Below, one piece after another: positions 17,705-26,376 of a DNA stretch of 64,000 nucleotides. Source of the DNA: an uncultured Gemmata sp. (GTDB lineage Bacteria > Planctomycetota > Planctomycetia > Gemmatales > Gemmataceae); contig CALDUT010000004.1 of NCBI GenBank assembly GCA_937924775.1, positions 124,001 to 188,000 on the forward strand. The letters run 5' to 3'. A model generated the notes under the pieces. The model had not been told where the DNA came from. It did not search any database and saw only the letters and a list, made by a program, of their open reading frames with translations. The position numbers and the translations under genes are program-made. The first letter of the stretch is position 1. Each line of letters opens with the position of its first letter.

Positions 17705-19525
17705 ATGATCTGTACACGCCACGATGCGCTTTTGAAGTCGGTGGCCTTATTCGGTTTGTTCGCCATGCTTCTGGCCACGGCGTGCATCAGCCCCCCGGCC
17801 ACCAAATCGTCGGCCCCATCGGATGTGCAACCGGTATCAGCCCTGGTTCCGGTGGCTGAACCGTCACCATCGGCCCATCCCAAACCGACTCTCGTAGGCG
17901 GCATGCCACTCTATGCCACATGGCCCAAAGACAAAAAACCAGATGCGGTTCTCGTCCTCAGTGGGCAAACCTTCGGCTATCTGCAGCCATGCGGTTGCAG
18001 CCGGCCGCAAATCGGTGGCTTGGAACGCCGGGCTATGCTCATCGACTCCCTGAAAGCCAAAGGCTGGCCGGTGGTTGGCATCGACTTGGGCGACATTCAC
18101 CCGGAAAAGACCATGTTGGCCCGCCAAGGGCAACTCAAATACGCCGCGACCATGCATGCCCTCCGCGAAATGGGCTACATCGCCGTGGGCATCGGAGCCA
18201 CCGAACTGAAACACGACTTGTACAAATTGATCGCGGAATATTCGCTCCAGAAAGAACAACGACCGTTCTTGCTGGCGGCCAACATCGTGGGGGTGGCCGA
18301 TGGCAAAGTGATTTCCCGTACTGAATACTTCCCGTCGCCGACCGGCAACCATCGCGCCCTCATTGAAGCGATTGAGGTCGAGAAAGTCGGTGAAGTCACG
18401 GTGGGGGTTGCCGGAGTCGTTGGCAAGGCCTTGCAAGAAGAGAACCTTAAGCATAAGTGGGACGTTTCCATCGATTTCCCCAACGCGAAAGCGGCTCTGG
18501 AAAGCACCGTGGCCGCGTTGGCCAAACACCCGGCGAAGCCGCAACTGAATGTGTTGATCTTCCAAGGTCCCAGTGCCGATGCGGCCAAGATCGCCAGAGA
18601 TTTCCCGCAGTTTCAAGTGATCTTGTGCCAATCGGATACCGACTTACCACCGATGCTGCCCAGCCAGCCCGCGGGCACCCGCACGCAGGTGGTTCAGGTC
18701 GGTCATCGGGGGCAACATGTCGGGGTGCTGGGGGCCTTCAAGAAGGCTGATGGTACCTTCGAGTTCCACTATCAACTCGTCCCCCTGACAGAAGAATTCC
18801 TTACCCCCGGAACCGAAGAGGAAGCGAAGAAACGCAACCCGGTCCTGCCAGTGTTGGAAGATTACGCTCAGCAAGTGAAAGCCGCGAACCTCCTCAGCCA
18901 ATACCCGCGGGTGCCGCACCCCGAGCAGATCAAGGCTTTGGACCTCAACCCTCCCGTCCAACTGTCCTACGTTGGTTCCGCCGCGTGCCAAGCGTGCCAT
19001 GAGGCAGAATACAAGAAGTGGAAGGAGCATCACCACAGCCACGCGATGGAAACCCTCGAACGCTACGCCAAACGACCGAGCCTGCGGAACTTCGACGGCG
19101 AATGCGTCCAGTGTCATTCGGTCGGTTTCCATTACCGTGGTGGATATGTGGATGATAAGACCACGCCGCATCTGCGCGATGTTGGTTGCGAAAGCTGCCA
19201 CGGCCCTGGCAGTGGGCATGTGGCCGCTCCCAAGAACCAGCAACTGTTGGCGTTTCTCTCCCCGTGGAAACAGCCCGATGCGCCCAAACTACCGGATGTG
19301 GAGTTCATGACCAAAATGGCGGAGATTCCTGCGGCCGAACGCGGTAAAGTCGCTATCCCGGCGGCACAGTTGATTCTCATCAACCGCGTGCAGAACATGT
19401 GCATCAAATGCCACGATCACGAAGCCGATCCGCACTTCGACATCTACAAGAGCTGGCCGAAGGTGAACCACAGCGGGTTAGCTCCCGCCGGCGGCTGGCC
19501 GACCGAAGCCCCGGCAGCGAAGTAA
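17705..19525 (+). CDS. Tetrahaem cytochrome c lipoprotein with 5'-nucleotidase-like N-terminal domain
   Basis: 606-residue lipoprotein: the signal sequence ends in LLATAC (lipobox). The N-terminal half resembles metallophosphoesterase/5'-nucleotidase proteins in layout (VLVLSGQTFGYLQPCGC, GGLERRAMLIDSL, VVGIDLGDI), but the usual Asp-x-His metal motif is not evident. The C-terminal third has four CXXCH haem sites: CQACH (428), CVQCH (467), CESCH (495) and CIKCH (566), with extra His residues (HHHSHAMETL, HSVGFHYRGG) as in cytochrome c554/NrfH-like electron carriers. It should be a membrane-tethered periplasmic electron-transfer protein; the partner is unknown. Closed by a bidirectional stem-loop shared with aspS. 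Confidence 0.85.
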   Translation: MICTRHDALLKSVALFGLFAMLLATACISPPATKSSAPSDVQPVSALVPVAEPSPSAHPKPTLVGGMPLYATWPKDKKPDAVLVLSGQTFGYLQPCGCSRPQIGGLERRAMLIDSLKAKGWPVVGIDLGDIHPEKTMLARQGQLKYAATMHALREMGYIAVGIGATELKHDLYKLIAEYSLQKEQRPFLLAANIVGVADGKVISRTEYFPSPTGNHRALIEAIEVEKVGEVTVGVAGVVGKALQEENLKHKWDVSIDFPNAKAALESTVAALAKHPAKPQLNVLIFQGPSADAAKIARDFPQFQVILCQSDTDLPPMLPSQPAGTRTQVVQVGHRGQHVGVLGAFKKADGTFEFHYQLVPLTEEFLTPGTEEEAKKRNPVLPVLEDYAQQVKAANLLSQYPRVPHPEQIKALDLNPPVQLSYVGSAACQACHEAEYKKWKEHHHSHAMETLERYAKRPSLRNFDGECVQCHSVGFHYRGGYVDDKTTPHLRDVGCESCHGPGSGHVAAPKNQQLLAFLSPWKQPDAPKLPDVEFMTKMAEIPAAERGKVAIPAAQLILINRVQNMCIKCHDHEADPHFDIYKSWPKVNHSGLAPAGGWPTEAPAAK

Positions 19526-19566
19526 CCTGTCCGAAGCCCAATGCCGTCGGTGTCTGCCGACAGAGT

Positions 19567-19595
19567 ACAACCCCGAGGGCTATCCCCGGGGTTGT
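19567..19595. terminator. Bidirectional terminator between the tetrahaem gene and aspS
   Basis: Stem ACAACCCC (19567-19574) pairs with GGGGTTGT (19588-19595), extended inward by further G/C pairs. It lies between two convergent genes that end at 19525 and 19604, and a T-rich stretch (GTTCTGTGTT) follows on the plus strand. Confidence 0.7.
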
Positions 19596-19603
19596 GTTCT
19601 GTG

Positions 19604-21544
19604 TTACTTCACTTCACGCTCGTGCCGTTCGCGGAGCAGTGCCCGGGTGGCCGCGGTCAGCTCGATGCCGAGTTCTTGCATTTGCCGTTCTTCCACGGGA
19701 GCTGGGGCCCCGGTCATCAGGTCGCGGGCCCGCTGGTTTTTGGGGAAGGCGATGACGTCGCGAATGTTGGTGGTGCCGGCGATGATCATGGCCCAGCGGT
19801 CCAGTCCCAAGGCGATCCCTCCGTGGGGTGGGGCACCGCTTTGCAGGGCCTCAAGGAGGAAGCCGAAACGGGCTTTCGCGTCGTCAGGTGTCATACCGAA
19901 GATTTCAAAGACACGGCTTTGAATGTCTTGCCGGTGAATCCGGATACTCCCGCCGCCGACTTCGTAACCGTTGAGAACCAAGTCGTAGGCTTTGGCACGC
20001 ACCTGGCCGAGAGAATCGTTCTTCCAGAATAGCGGTAAGTCGTCGTCCATCGGGGCGGTGAAGGGGTGATGCATCGCGTTCCAGCGTTTCTCCTCATCGT
20101 CCCAACCAAACATGGGAAAGTCGATGACCCACAAAAAGCGGAAATGCTCCGGCCGCGGCTGAAATGGTACCGGCGTGTAGGTTTCCTTCTTCTTTTTGGC
20201 GGCTTCGACCTTCCTTTTCTCCACGGCGTCGTGTTCGGCTTTCTCCTCCCACCAGTTCTTGTACAGCCTCAAACGGCTGGCCAGGTAGGTGCGCAGGCCA
20301 CCGAGGGCGTCGCACACGACGGCTTCCGCATCCGCGACGAACAGCAGCAGGTCGCCGTCGTGGGCGTTGAGCCGCGTGAGGAGTTGGGCTTTCAACTCGG
20401 GGGTAAAGAACTTCTCGATCGAGCCGGTGAGCTGACCGCTTTCCACCTTCAACCACGCCAGCCCTTTGGCTTTGTACGTTTCCACCACTTTGGGCAACTC
20501 GCCGCCAGGTTTGAGGGCGGTATTGCTGAAGTGGCTGGCTGCTCCCGACGCATTGATAGCCCGCACAACGCCCTGGGCGGCCACAGCATTTTTGAAGATG
20601 CTGAATTCGCTGGCGGCCGCAATATCGCTGACATCGACAATTTCGAGACCGTAACGAAGATCCGGTTTGTCGGAACCGTATTTGGTCATCGCTTCGGCGT
20701 AGCTCATCCGCGGAAAGGGTGTGGCGAGTTTCACACCCAGGCACTTATCAAAGACTTCAACCGCGAGTTGTTCCATCAGGGTGAGAACATCTTCGCGTTC
20801 GACAAACGACATCTCCACGTCGAGTTGGGTGAACTCCGGTTGCCGGTCGGCGCGAAGGTCTTCATCGCGCAGGCAGCGGGCGATCTGGAAGTAGCGGTCG
20901 TAACCGGCGATCATGAGCAGTTGTTTGTAAAGCTGCGGTGATTGCGGCAAGGCGTAGAATTCGCCGTGGAAAATGCGACTGGGGACGAGATAATCGCGGG
21001 CGCCTTCCGGGGTGCTTTTGCCCAGCATCGGGGTTTCGACTTCGAGGAATTGGTGAGCATCCATAAAGTCGCGGATCACTTTGCACAGCCGGTGCCGCAG
21101 AATGAGAGTGCGTTGCAGCGATCGGCGGCGAAGGTCCAAATAGCGGTATTGCAGCCGGAGGTCTTCGTTGGGCAGTTCTTCGTCGGGGAATTCCGTGACA
21201 GAGAAGGGCAGTGGCGGACAGGGATTGAGAACGCGAAGAACCTGCGCTTCCACCTCAATGGCCCCGGTAGGAATGTCGGTCCGTTCGGCCCCCGGCAAGC
21301 GTTTCCGCACCACCCCGGTGATCGAGATAACCCATTCCCGCTTCAGTTGTTCCGACTGCGCGAACAGCTCAGCATCGTCGGCTTCAAAAACGATCTGAGT
21401 CAGACCGTAGCGGTCGCGGAGATCGACAAAGTTCTGGTTACCGAACTTACGGGTGATCAACACCCAACCATTGAGGGTGACCGTTAGCCCGACATGTTCT
21501 TCGCGCAGGTCGTTGCACGTGTGCGTTCGCTGCCATTGGGCCAT
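19604..21544 (-). CDS. aspS: Aspartate--tRNA ligase
   Basis: 646-residue class II aminoacyl-tRNA synthetase, bacterial type. The order is an OB-fold anticodon domain (VTLNGWVLITRKFGNQNFVDLRDRYG), motif 2 (YFQIARCLRDEDLRADRQPEFTQLD), a GAD insertion domain in the middle (ASGAASHFSNTALKPGGELPK), and motif 3 (GGIALGLDRWAMI). It charges tRNA-Asp in the cytoplasm. It is somewhat longer than the usual ~590 residues; a Lys/Glu-rich insert (KRKVEAAKKKKET) precedes FLWVIDFPMFGWDDE. The start at 21544 is chosen because the frame upstream has no homology-like sequence and GGGAG lies upstream. Whether it is the discriminating form or also charges tRNA-Asn cannot be told here. Confidence 0.95.
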   Translation of the reverse strand: MAQWQRTHTCNDLREEHVGLTVTLNGWVLITRKFGNQNFVDLRDRYGLTQIVFEADDAELFAQSEQLKREWVISITGVVRKRLPGAERTDIPTGAIEVEAQVLRVLNPCPPLPFSVTEFPDEELPNEDLRLQYRYLDLRRRSLQRTLILRHRLCKVIRDFMDAHQFLEVETPMLGKSTPEGARDYLVPSRIFHGEFYALPQSPQLYKQLLMIAGYDRYFQIARCLRDEDLRADRQPEFTQLDVEMSFVEREDVLTLMEQLAVEVFDKCLGVKLATPFPRMSYAEAMTKYGSDKPDLRYGLEIVDVSDIAAASEFSIFKNAVAAQGVVRAINASGAASHFSNTALKPGGELPKVVETYKAKGLAWLKVESGQLTGSIEKFFTPELKAQLLTRLNAHDGDLLLFVADAEAVVCDALGGLRTYLASRLRLYKNWWEEKAEHDAVEKRKVEAAKKKKETYTPVPFQPRPEHFRFLWVIDFPMFGWDDEEKRWNAMHHPFTAPMDDDLPLFWKNDSLGQVRAKAYDLVLNGYEVGGGSIRIHRQDIQSRVFEIFGMTPDDAKARFGFLLEALQSGAPPHGGIALGLDRWAMIIAGTTNIRDVIAFPKNQRARDLMTGAPAPVEERQMQELGIELTAATRALLRERHEREVK

Positions 21545-21798
21545 AAAGCTTCTCCCGACAGGATTTCTCAACATGCGAAGCGTCATTATAGCGACACGGT
21601 GCGAAGGCACGCGGTTCCAATCCTGGCGGCAGTTGCCGCTGGATTATGGGAAAGACCGTGGCCTGTGGCGAAGGTGGCACCGTGTCGGCCGCTCTCCGAT
21701 TGTTCTAGTACACGTGCAGACCCACCGGACCGGTGGGCATAGCCGACCGTTGGGGGATTTGGCTTGTCAGAGCCGCAATTTCGGCCTAGCATGCGCGC

Positions 21799-22548
21799 AT
21801 GAACATCGACCTCTCCGGGAAAACGGCGTTGGTGTGCGGCGGTTCACAAGGGATCGGTTTGGCTGCGGCGAAGGAACTGGCCGCCGCCGGAGCCCACATC
21901 ACGGTGCTGGCCCGTTCCGAACCCTCGCCCGAACTGGGGTTCCGTTTTGTCCGAGCCGATGCCCAGCAGATTGAAACGCTCATTCCGTCGTTGGAGGCAC
22001 AGCTCGGTGTTCCCGTGACCTTCCACATTGTGGTCAACAATAGCGGTGGCCCCCTGCCTGGGCCGATCACCGAAGCGACGAGCGAAGAGCTGTTGGCCGC
22101 GTTCCGACAGCATGTGGTGGCTTCCCACCAGATCACCCAATGGGTTTTGCCGGGCATGAAAACGGCAGGGTATGGCCGGATCATCAATATCATCTCCACC
22201 TCGGTACGCGAGCCGATTCCCGGTTTGGGCGTGTCGAATACGATCCGCGGGGCGATGGCGGCGTGGGCGAAAACGCTCTCGCGTGAGGTGGGTCAGTTTG
22301 GCATCACGGTGAATAATGTACTGCCCGGGGCCACAAAAACGGCCCGGCTGGAGGCGATCATTGCTCGGAAAGCCGCGGCAGCCTCGCGGGATGAGGTCGA
22401 ACGAGCGATGACGGCGGAAATTCCGTTGGGCCGGTTTGCTGAGCCAGAGGAAGTGGGGTGTCTCGTCGCGTTTCTGGCGTCTCCCGCGGCGAGTTACATC
22501 AACGGAGCGAGTATCCCGGTCGATGGCGGGAGGCTGCACAGTGTCTGA
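21799..22548 (+). CDS. Atypical SDR-family protein at the head of a 3-hydroxyanthranilate operon
   Basis: 249-residue Rossmann-fold protein. The nucleotide-binding GGSQGIG (14-20) and NNSGG (80-84) are intact, but where classical SDRs have YxxxK this one has SNTIR (S146, N147, R150) after STSVREP, so the standard Tyr/Lys proton relay is missing. Related SDR-like proteins with SNxxR are known by sequence, without a clear role that I can name. It is the first gene of a tight four-gene set: its stop overlaps the aldehyde dehydrogenase start by 8 bases. It may act on a muconate intermediate or be a non-classical reductase; this is inference from position. Confidence 0.8.
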   Translation: MNIDLSGKTALVCGGSQGIGLAAAKELAAAGAHITVLARSEPSPELGFRFVRADAQQIETLIPSLEAQLGVPVTFHIVVNNSGGPLPGPITEATSEELLAAFRQHVVASHQITQWVLPGMKTAGYGRIINIISTSVREPIPGLGVSNTIRGAMAAWAKTLSREVGQFGITVNNVLPGATKTARLEAIIARKAAAASRDEVERAMTAEIPLGRFAEPEEVGCLVAFLASPAASYINGASIPVDGGRLHSV

Positions 22549-23995
22549 ACAGGAGCGATTCCTGAACTTCATCAATGGCCGATTTGTCCCGCCGCAGGGA
22601 GGCGACTATTGGCCCGTGTATGAACCCGCGACCGGGCACGTCTTTGCCGAAGTGGCGGCCTCGAGCCGCGACGATGTGCAGGCTGCCTGTGCCGCTGCCG
22701 AAGCCGCATTTCCTGCATGGCGGGATCTGCCCAGTGAAAAGCGGGCCGCGCTTCTCCAGACGATTGCCAACAAAATCGAAGCGCATCAGGACGACCTGGC
22801 CCAACTCGAATCTCAGGATACTGGCAAACCTGTGGCCCTGGCTCGCAGTGTCGATATTCCCCGGGCGGTGGCGAATTTCCGCTTCTTCGCTGGGGCGATT
22901 CAGCACTTCGCCAGTGAGTGCCACCCCACGTCCAGCGATGTGCTGAACTACACTCTCCGGCAACCCTTGGGAGTTGTCGGCTGCATTTCACCGTGGAATC
23001 TGCCGCTGTATTTGTTCACTTGGAAGATCGCCCCGGCACTGGCCGCCGGGAATTGCGTGGTCGGCAAGCCGAGCGAACTGACCCCGGCCACGGCCACCCG
23101 GTTGGCCCAATTGTGCCTGGAAGCCGGTTTACCGCCTGGTGTGCTGAATATCGTTCACGGAACCGGAACTGATGTGGGCGAAGCCATTTGCACGCACCCG
23201 GCAGTTCGTGCAATATCGTTTACTGGGGGAACCACAACCGGATCGCGGATCGCTGCCGTCGCCGCCCCGCTTTTCAAGAAACTGTCGCTGGAATTAGGCG
23301 GAAAGAATCCCGTGCTGATTTTCGACGATTGCGACTTCGAAACGACCCTGGCCACCACGATCCGTTCGTCGTTCGCCAATCAGGGGGAAATCTGTTTGTG
23401 CGGTTCGCGCATCTTCGTTCACGATCGGATCTACGATCGTTTCAAGGCAGAATTCGTTGCCCGGGTGCAGCAGCTGGTGGTGGGTGATCCGCGGGATGTA
23501 CGAACGGATCAAGGGGCGCTGATCTCTGCGCAGCATCTCGCCAAGGTGCGGAATTATCTCGCCTTGGCTAGCGCGGAGGGCGGCACCATCCTGTGTGGGG
23601 GCGACGTAGTCACGCCCCCGGGCCGCTGTGCCGGGGGCTGGTTCCTGACACCGGCGGTGATCGAAGGGTTGCCAGACCAGTGTCGGACTAGCCAGGAGGA
23701 AATCTTCGGCCCGGTGGTGTCCCTGTATCGCTTTCAAACCGAGGAGGACGCCGTGCAACGGGCCAACGCCACCCCCTATGGCCTCGCCGCGGTGGTGTGG
23801 ACGCGTTCACTCGATCGGGCTCACCGCATCGCCGCGCAATTGCACGTGGGGATCGTTTGGGTGAACTGCTGGATGCTCCGCGACTTGCGCACGCCCTTCG
23901 GCGGGGTCAAGCAATCGGGTGTGGGGCGCGAAGGTGGCTGGGAAGCCTTGCGATTCTTCACCGAACCCAAGAATGTGTGTATCAAATTTTCATGA
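22541..23995 (+). CDS. 2-aminomuconic/2-hydroxymuconic semialdehyde dehydrogenase
   Basis: 484-residue aldehyde dehydrogenase. The start is GTG at 22541, with GGGAGG at 22528-22533 and an 8-base overlap with the SDR gene. Catalytic features: GCISPWNLPLYLFTWKIAPALAAGN, KPSE for NAD, LSLELGGKNP with the general-base Glu, and NQGEICLCGSRIF with catalytic Cys285. Length and the GEICLCG pocket fit the aminomuconate-semialdehyde dehydrogenase group, which oxidises 2-aminomuconate 6-semialdehyde to 2-aminomuconate with NAD. The neighbouring deaminase and 3-hydroxyanthranilate dioxygenase support that substrate. Cytoplasmic. Confidence 0.88.
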   Translation: MSEQERFLNFINGRFVPPQGGDYWPVYEPATGHVFAEVAASSRDDVQAACAAAEAAFPAWRDLPSEKRAALLQTIANKIEAHQDDLAQLESQDTGKPVALARSVDIPRAVANFRFFAGAIQHFASECHPTSSDVLNYTLRQPLGVVGCISPWNLPLYLFTWKIAPALAAGNCVVGKPSELTPATATRLAQLCLEAGLPPGVLNIVHGTGTDVGEAICTHPAVRAISFTGGTTTGSRIAAVAAPLFKKLSLELGGKNPVLIFDDCDFETTLATTIRSSFANQGEICLCGSRIFVHDRIYDRFKAEFVARVQQLVVGDPRDVRTDQGALISAQHLAKVRNYLALASAEGGTILCGGDVVTPPGRCAGGWFLTPAVIEGLPDQCRTSQEEIFGPVVSLYRFQTEEDAVQRANATPYGLAAVVWTRSLDRAHRIAAQLHVGIVWVNCWMLRDLRTPFGGVKQSGVGREGGWEALRFFTEPKNVCIKFS

Positions 23996-24017
23996 GATAG
24001 ATGACGGAGAGAACGTT

Positions 24018-24491
24018 ATGAGTTGGGTTCAGCGGAAGATTCTCTCGCCGCGGGCCGCCGAACCGGTGGGGGCGTACCCCCATGCACGGCAAGTCGGTCC
24101 GTTGCTGTTTCTCTCCGGCATCGGCCCGCGCGAACGCGGCCGCCCCACCATTCCGGGTGTCCGACTCGACGCCCACGGGCAAGTCATCGACTACGACATT
24201 GTCGAAGAAGCGAAATCGGTATTCCGCAACATCCGTTTTATCCTCGAAGATGCGGGCAGCCGCTGGGAGAACATCATCGACGTGACGGTATTCCTCACGT
24301 CCATCGAACGCGATTTTCAGCGCTTCAATGCGGTGTACCGGGAGTACTTCGGAGCAATCCAGCCGTGCCGCACCACGGTGGAAGTGAACCGGTTTCCCAC
24401 CCCGATTCATGTCGAATTGAAAGTGATTGCGACCATCGATGGACGGCCACCCGAGAATGGTTCGCCCCACGAACTCCATGAACTTGGCTGA
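24018..24491 (+). CDS. RidA-family 2-aminomuconate deaminase-like protein
   Basis: 157-residue RidA/YjgF/UK114-family protein. The start ATG at 24018 is 23 bases after the dehydrogenase stop. It keeps the family core: LLFLSGIGPRERG, NIRFILEDAGSRWENIIDVTVFLTSI, YREYFGAIQPCRTTVEVNRFP with the substrate-binding Arg in the PCRTT strand, and a long acidic C-terminus. In bacterial nitrobenzoate and kynurenine pathways a RidA homologue (AmnD/NbaF type) deaminates 2-aminomuconate to 4-oxalocrotonate; placement between the dehydrogenase and the dioxygenase makes this the likely role rather than general imine hydrolysis. Confidence 0.85.
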   Translation: MSWVQRKILSPRAAEPVGAYPHARQVGPLLFLSGIGPRERGRPTIPGVRLDAHGQVIDYDIVEEAKSVFRNIRFILEDAGSRWENIIDVTVFLTSIERDFQRFNAVYREYFGAIQPCRTTVEVNRFPTPIHVELKVIATIDGRPPENGSPHELHELG

Positions 24492-24502
24492 GGAACTCTC
24501 CC

Positions 24503-25021
24503 ATGCTGCGAGCCCCCATCAACTTCCAACAGTGGATTAACGATCACCGCGAACTGCTCCGACCTCCGGTGGGGAACAAACTCGTTTTCGAAGATGCCGA
24601 CTTGATCGTGATGGTGGTTGGTTCCAACACGCGGCGCGATTTTCACGTCAACCAGGGGGAGGAATTCTTCTATCAAGTGGAAGGGGACATGGTCTTGAAG
24701 GTCCACGACGAGGGCCGCATTGTCGATATTCCCATCAAACAGGGGGAAATTTTTCTCCTGCCGCCGCGGGTGCCGCATTCGCCGCGACGGCCAGCCCACA
24801 CCGTCGGTCTGGTGATCGAGACGAAACGCGAACCTGGCCAACTCGACGGCTTCCAGTGGTATTGTGAGAATTGCGGCCACAAGTTGCACGAAGAGTTCCT
24901 GCACGTCACGAACATCGTCACGCAATTGCCGTCGCTGTTTCAGCGGTTCTATGGTGACGAAGCGAAGCGGACCTGCCCCCGTTGCGGGACTCGCTTCCCG
25001 GACCCCAGCTTGCCGCAATAA
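24503..25021 (+). CDS. 3-hydroxyanthranilate 3,4-dioxygenase
   Basis: 172-residue cupin dioxygenase. It opens the ring of 3-hydroxyanthranilate to 2-amino-3-carboxymuconate semialdehyde using Fe(II) and O2. Predicted iron ligands are H48, E54 and H92, with substrate-contacting R44 and R96, matching the Cupriavidus enzyme at a constant offset of three. The C-terminal rubredoxin-like Cys4 iron site, typical of bacterial forms, is complete: C121, C124, C158, C161 (CENC and CPRC). The ribosome site GAGG overlaps the previous stop, so translation is coupled. No decarboxylase, kynureninase or kynurenine monooxygenase gene lies nearby. Confidence 0.93.
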   Translation: MLRAPINFQQWINDHRELLRPPVGNKLVFEDADLIVMVVGSNTRRDFHVNQGEEFFYQVEGDMVLKVHDEGRIVDIPIKQGEIFLLPPRVPHSPRRPAHTVGLVIETKREPGQLDGFQWYCENCGHKLHEEFLHVTNIVTQLPSLFQRFYGDEAKRTCPRCGTRFPDPSLPQ

Positions 25022-25088
25022 TCCACCCCGGCAGGTCGTTTCCCCGGGGGTGGTCTCCGATCCGTCGCCCCGTAGCCAGGGCCAGTAG

Positions 25089-26159
25089 CTACGATACTTT
25101 CTTCAGGAACGTGACGCGCCCAGTGCTGACCCATTCCACCACGAAAATGTTGCCATCCTTATCGAAGCAGGCATCGTGGGGGTGAATGAACTTTCCGGCG
25201 GGCCATTCCTTGGGTTGCGTGCGTATCGGTGGCCCTTTATCCTTACCCAGGCTGGCGACCACCCGTTCCCGCCACTGTTGGTCGTCCCCCAGGTGGACGA
25301 TCGGCCGATTGTTTTTGTCGAAGAGGGAAACGCGGGCGTGGAGATCGGGAATGAGCAGAATATCGCCACGCGTCTTCGCATGGGCCGGGAAAAGAACAAC
25401 CTGGCCCGAGTCGGTGGCGTCGATGGCTTGGCCGTCGAGGGTGAAGCGTTGCAAGCGGGCATTGGCCCGGTCGCACACGACCAAGACTGGCTTTTTCGGG
25501 TCGCGGTCGTCGAGCCATTGGCCGTGAGGTGTTCGCAGTTGCCCCAATCCGCTGCCGGTGCCGCCAAAGACCTTCACGAGTTGGCCATCTTTGTCGTAGT
25601 TGAGCAGGTAGTGGGAACCGTAGCCATCGCCGACGGTGAAACCGCCGTTGGGTAGCCAGCAAATGTTCGTCGGATTGTAGGCTTTTTTCGGGTCTTCATA
25701 CGCGGGGCACTCCGGGCGGCCTTTCTTCCAGACAATCTCGCCTCGGAGATTGGTTTTCACCACTTTCAATTCCGGTGTCCAGGTGTTGGATAGGTAGATG
25801 AATTCTTCGCGGCCCTCCTGACGGATTTCGATCCCGTGGCCGCCGCCGTGCCACTCCTTGCCAAACGAACGGACAAACTTCCCTTGGGGATCGAACACCA
25901 GTACGGTGTCCATATTTCGTTTCGTTCCCTGGATTCCCTGGTGGGTGATGTACACAAAGCCTTGCGCATCGATCGCGACGTTGTGCGTGGTCTGCCAGCT
26001 GTAATCGGCCGGCAGTTCGCCCCAATGGTGGTGGCACTCGTATTGAAAACCCTCAACGCCAATGACGGGGTTTTTCGCATCGGTCTTTCGGGTCATACCC
26101 AGAAGAATCGGTCCGCTGCCCGCGACGGCGGCACTGGCCAGAAATTCGCGACGGTTCAT
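25089..26159 (-). CDS. Tat-exported NHL-type beta-propeller protein
   Basis: 356 residues. The N-terminus MNRREFLASAAVAGSGPILLG is a twin-arginine signal. The rest is a six-bladed propeller with NHL-like blades (VAIDAQGFVYITHQ, VLVFDPQGKFVRSFG, LVKVFGGTGSGLGQLRTPHGQWLDD, HPHDACFDKDGNIFVVEW). Propellers of this type bind ligands or act as lyases/lactonases; no catalytic signature was recognised, so the function is unknown. It converges on the dioxygenase operon and diverges from the sulfatase gene (218-base spacer), and could take part in polymer binding alongside it. Confidence 0.8.
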   Translation of the reverse strand: MNRREFLASAAVAGSGPILLGMTRKTDAKNPVIGVEGFQYECHHHWGELPADYSWQTTHNVAIDAQGFVYITHQGIQGTKRNMDTVLVFDPQGKFVRSFGKEWHGGGHGIEIRQEGREEFIYLSNTWTPELKVVKTNLRGEIVWKKGRPECPAYEDPKKAYNPTNICWLPNGGFTVGDGYGSHYLLNYDKDGQLVKVFGGTGSGLGQLRTPHGQWLDDRDPKKPVLVVCDRANARLQRFTLDGQAIDATDSGQVVLFPAHAKTRGDILLIPDLHARVSLFDKNNRPIVHLGDDQQWRERVVASLGKDKGPPIRTQPKEWPAGKFIHPHDACFDKDGNIFVVEWVSTGRVTFLKKVS

Positions 26160-26376
26160 GATGGAGAGTTTCCAGTGAGGGAAAAGTGGCGATGTGGGAT
26201 GAGTTTACGCCGATTCACCGCTCCATGCAACGATCGGCGGGGGGAGCCGTCGGGTTTACCGCGTTTTACCGCCCAGAGAGCGGGCGGCACTGGGTGGGCT
26301 TATCCGGAAATCGTATCGAAGCTGGGCTCGCGTTGCGTTACACTCACACCACGCCTTCTCTTGAGGAGTTTTCACC

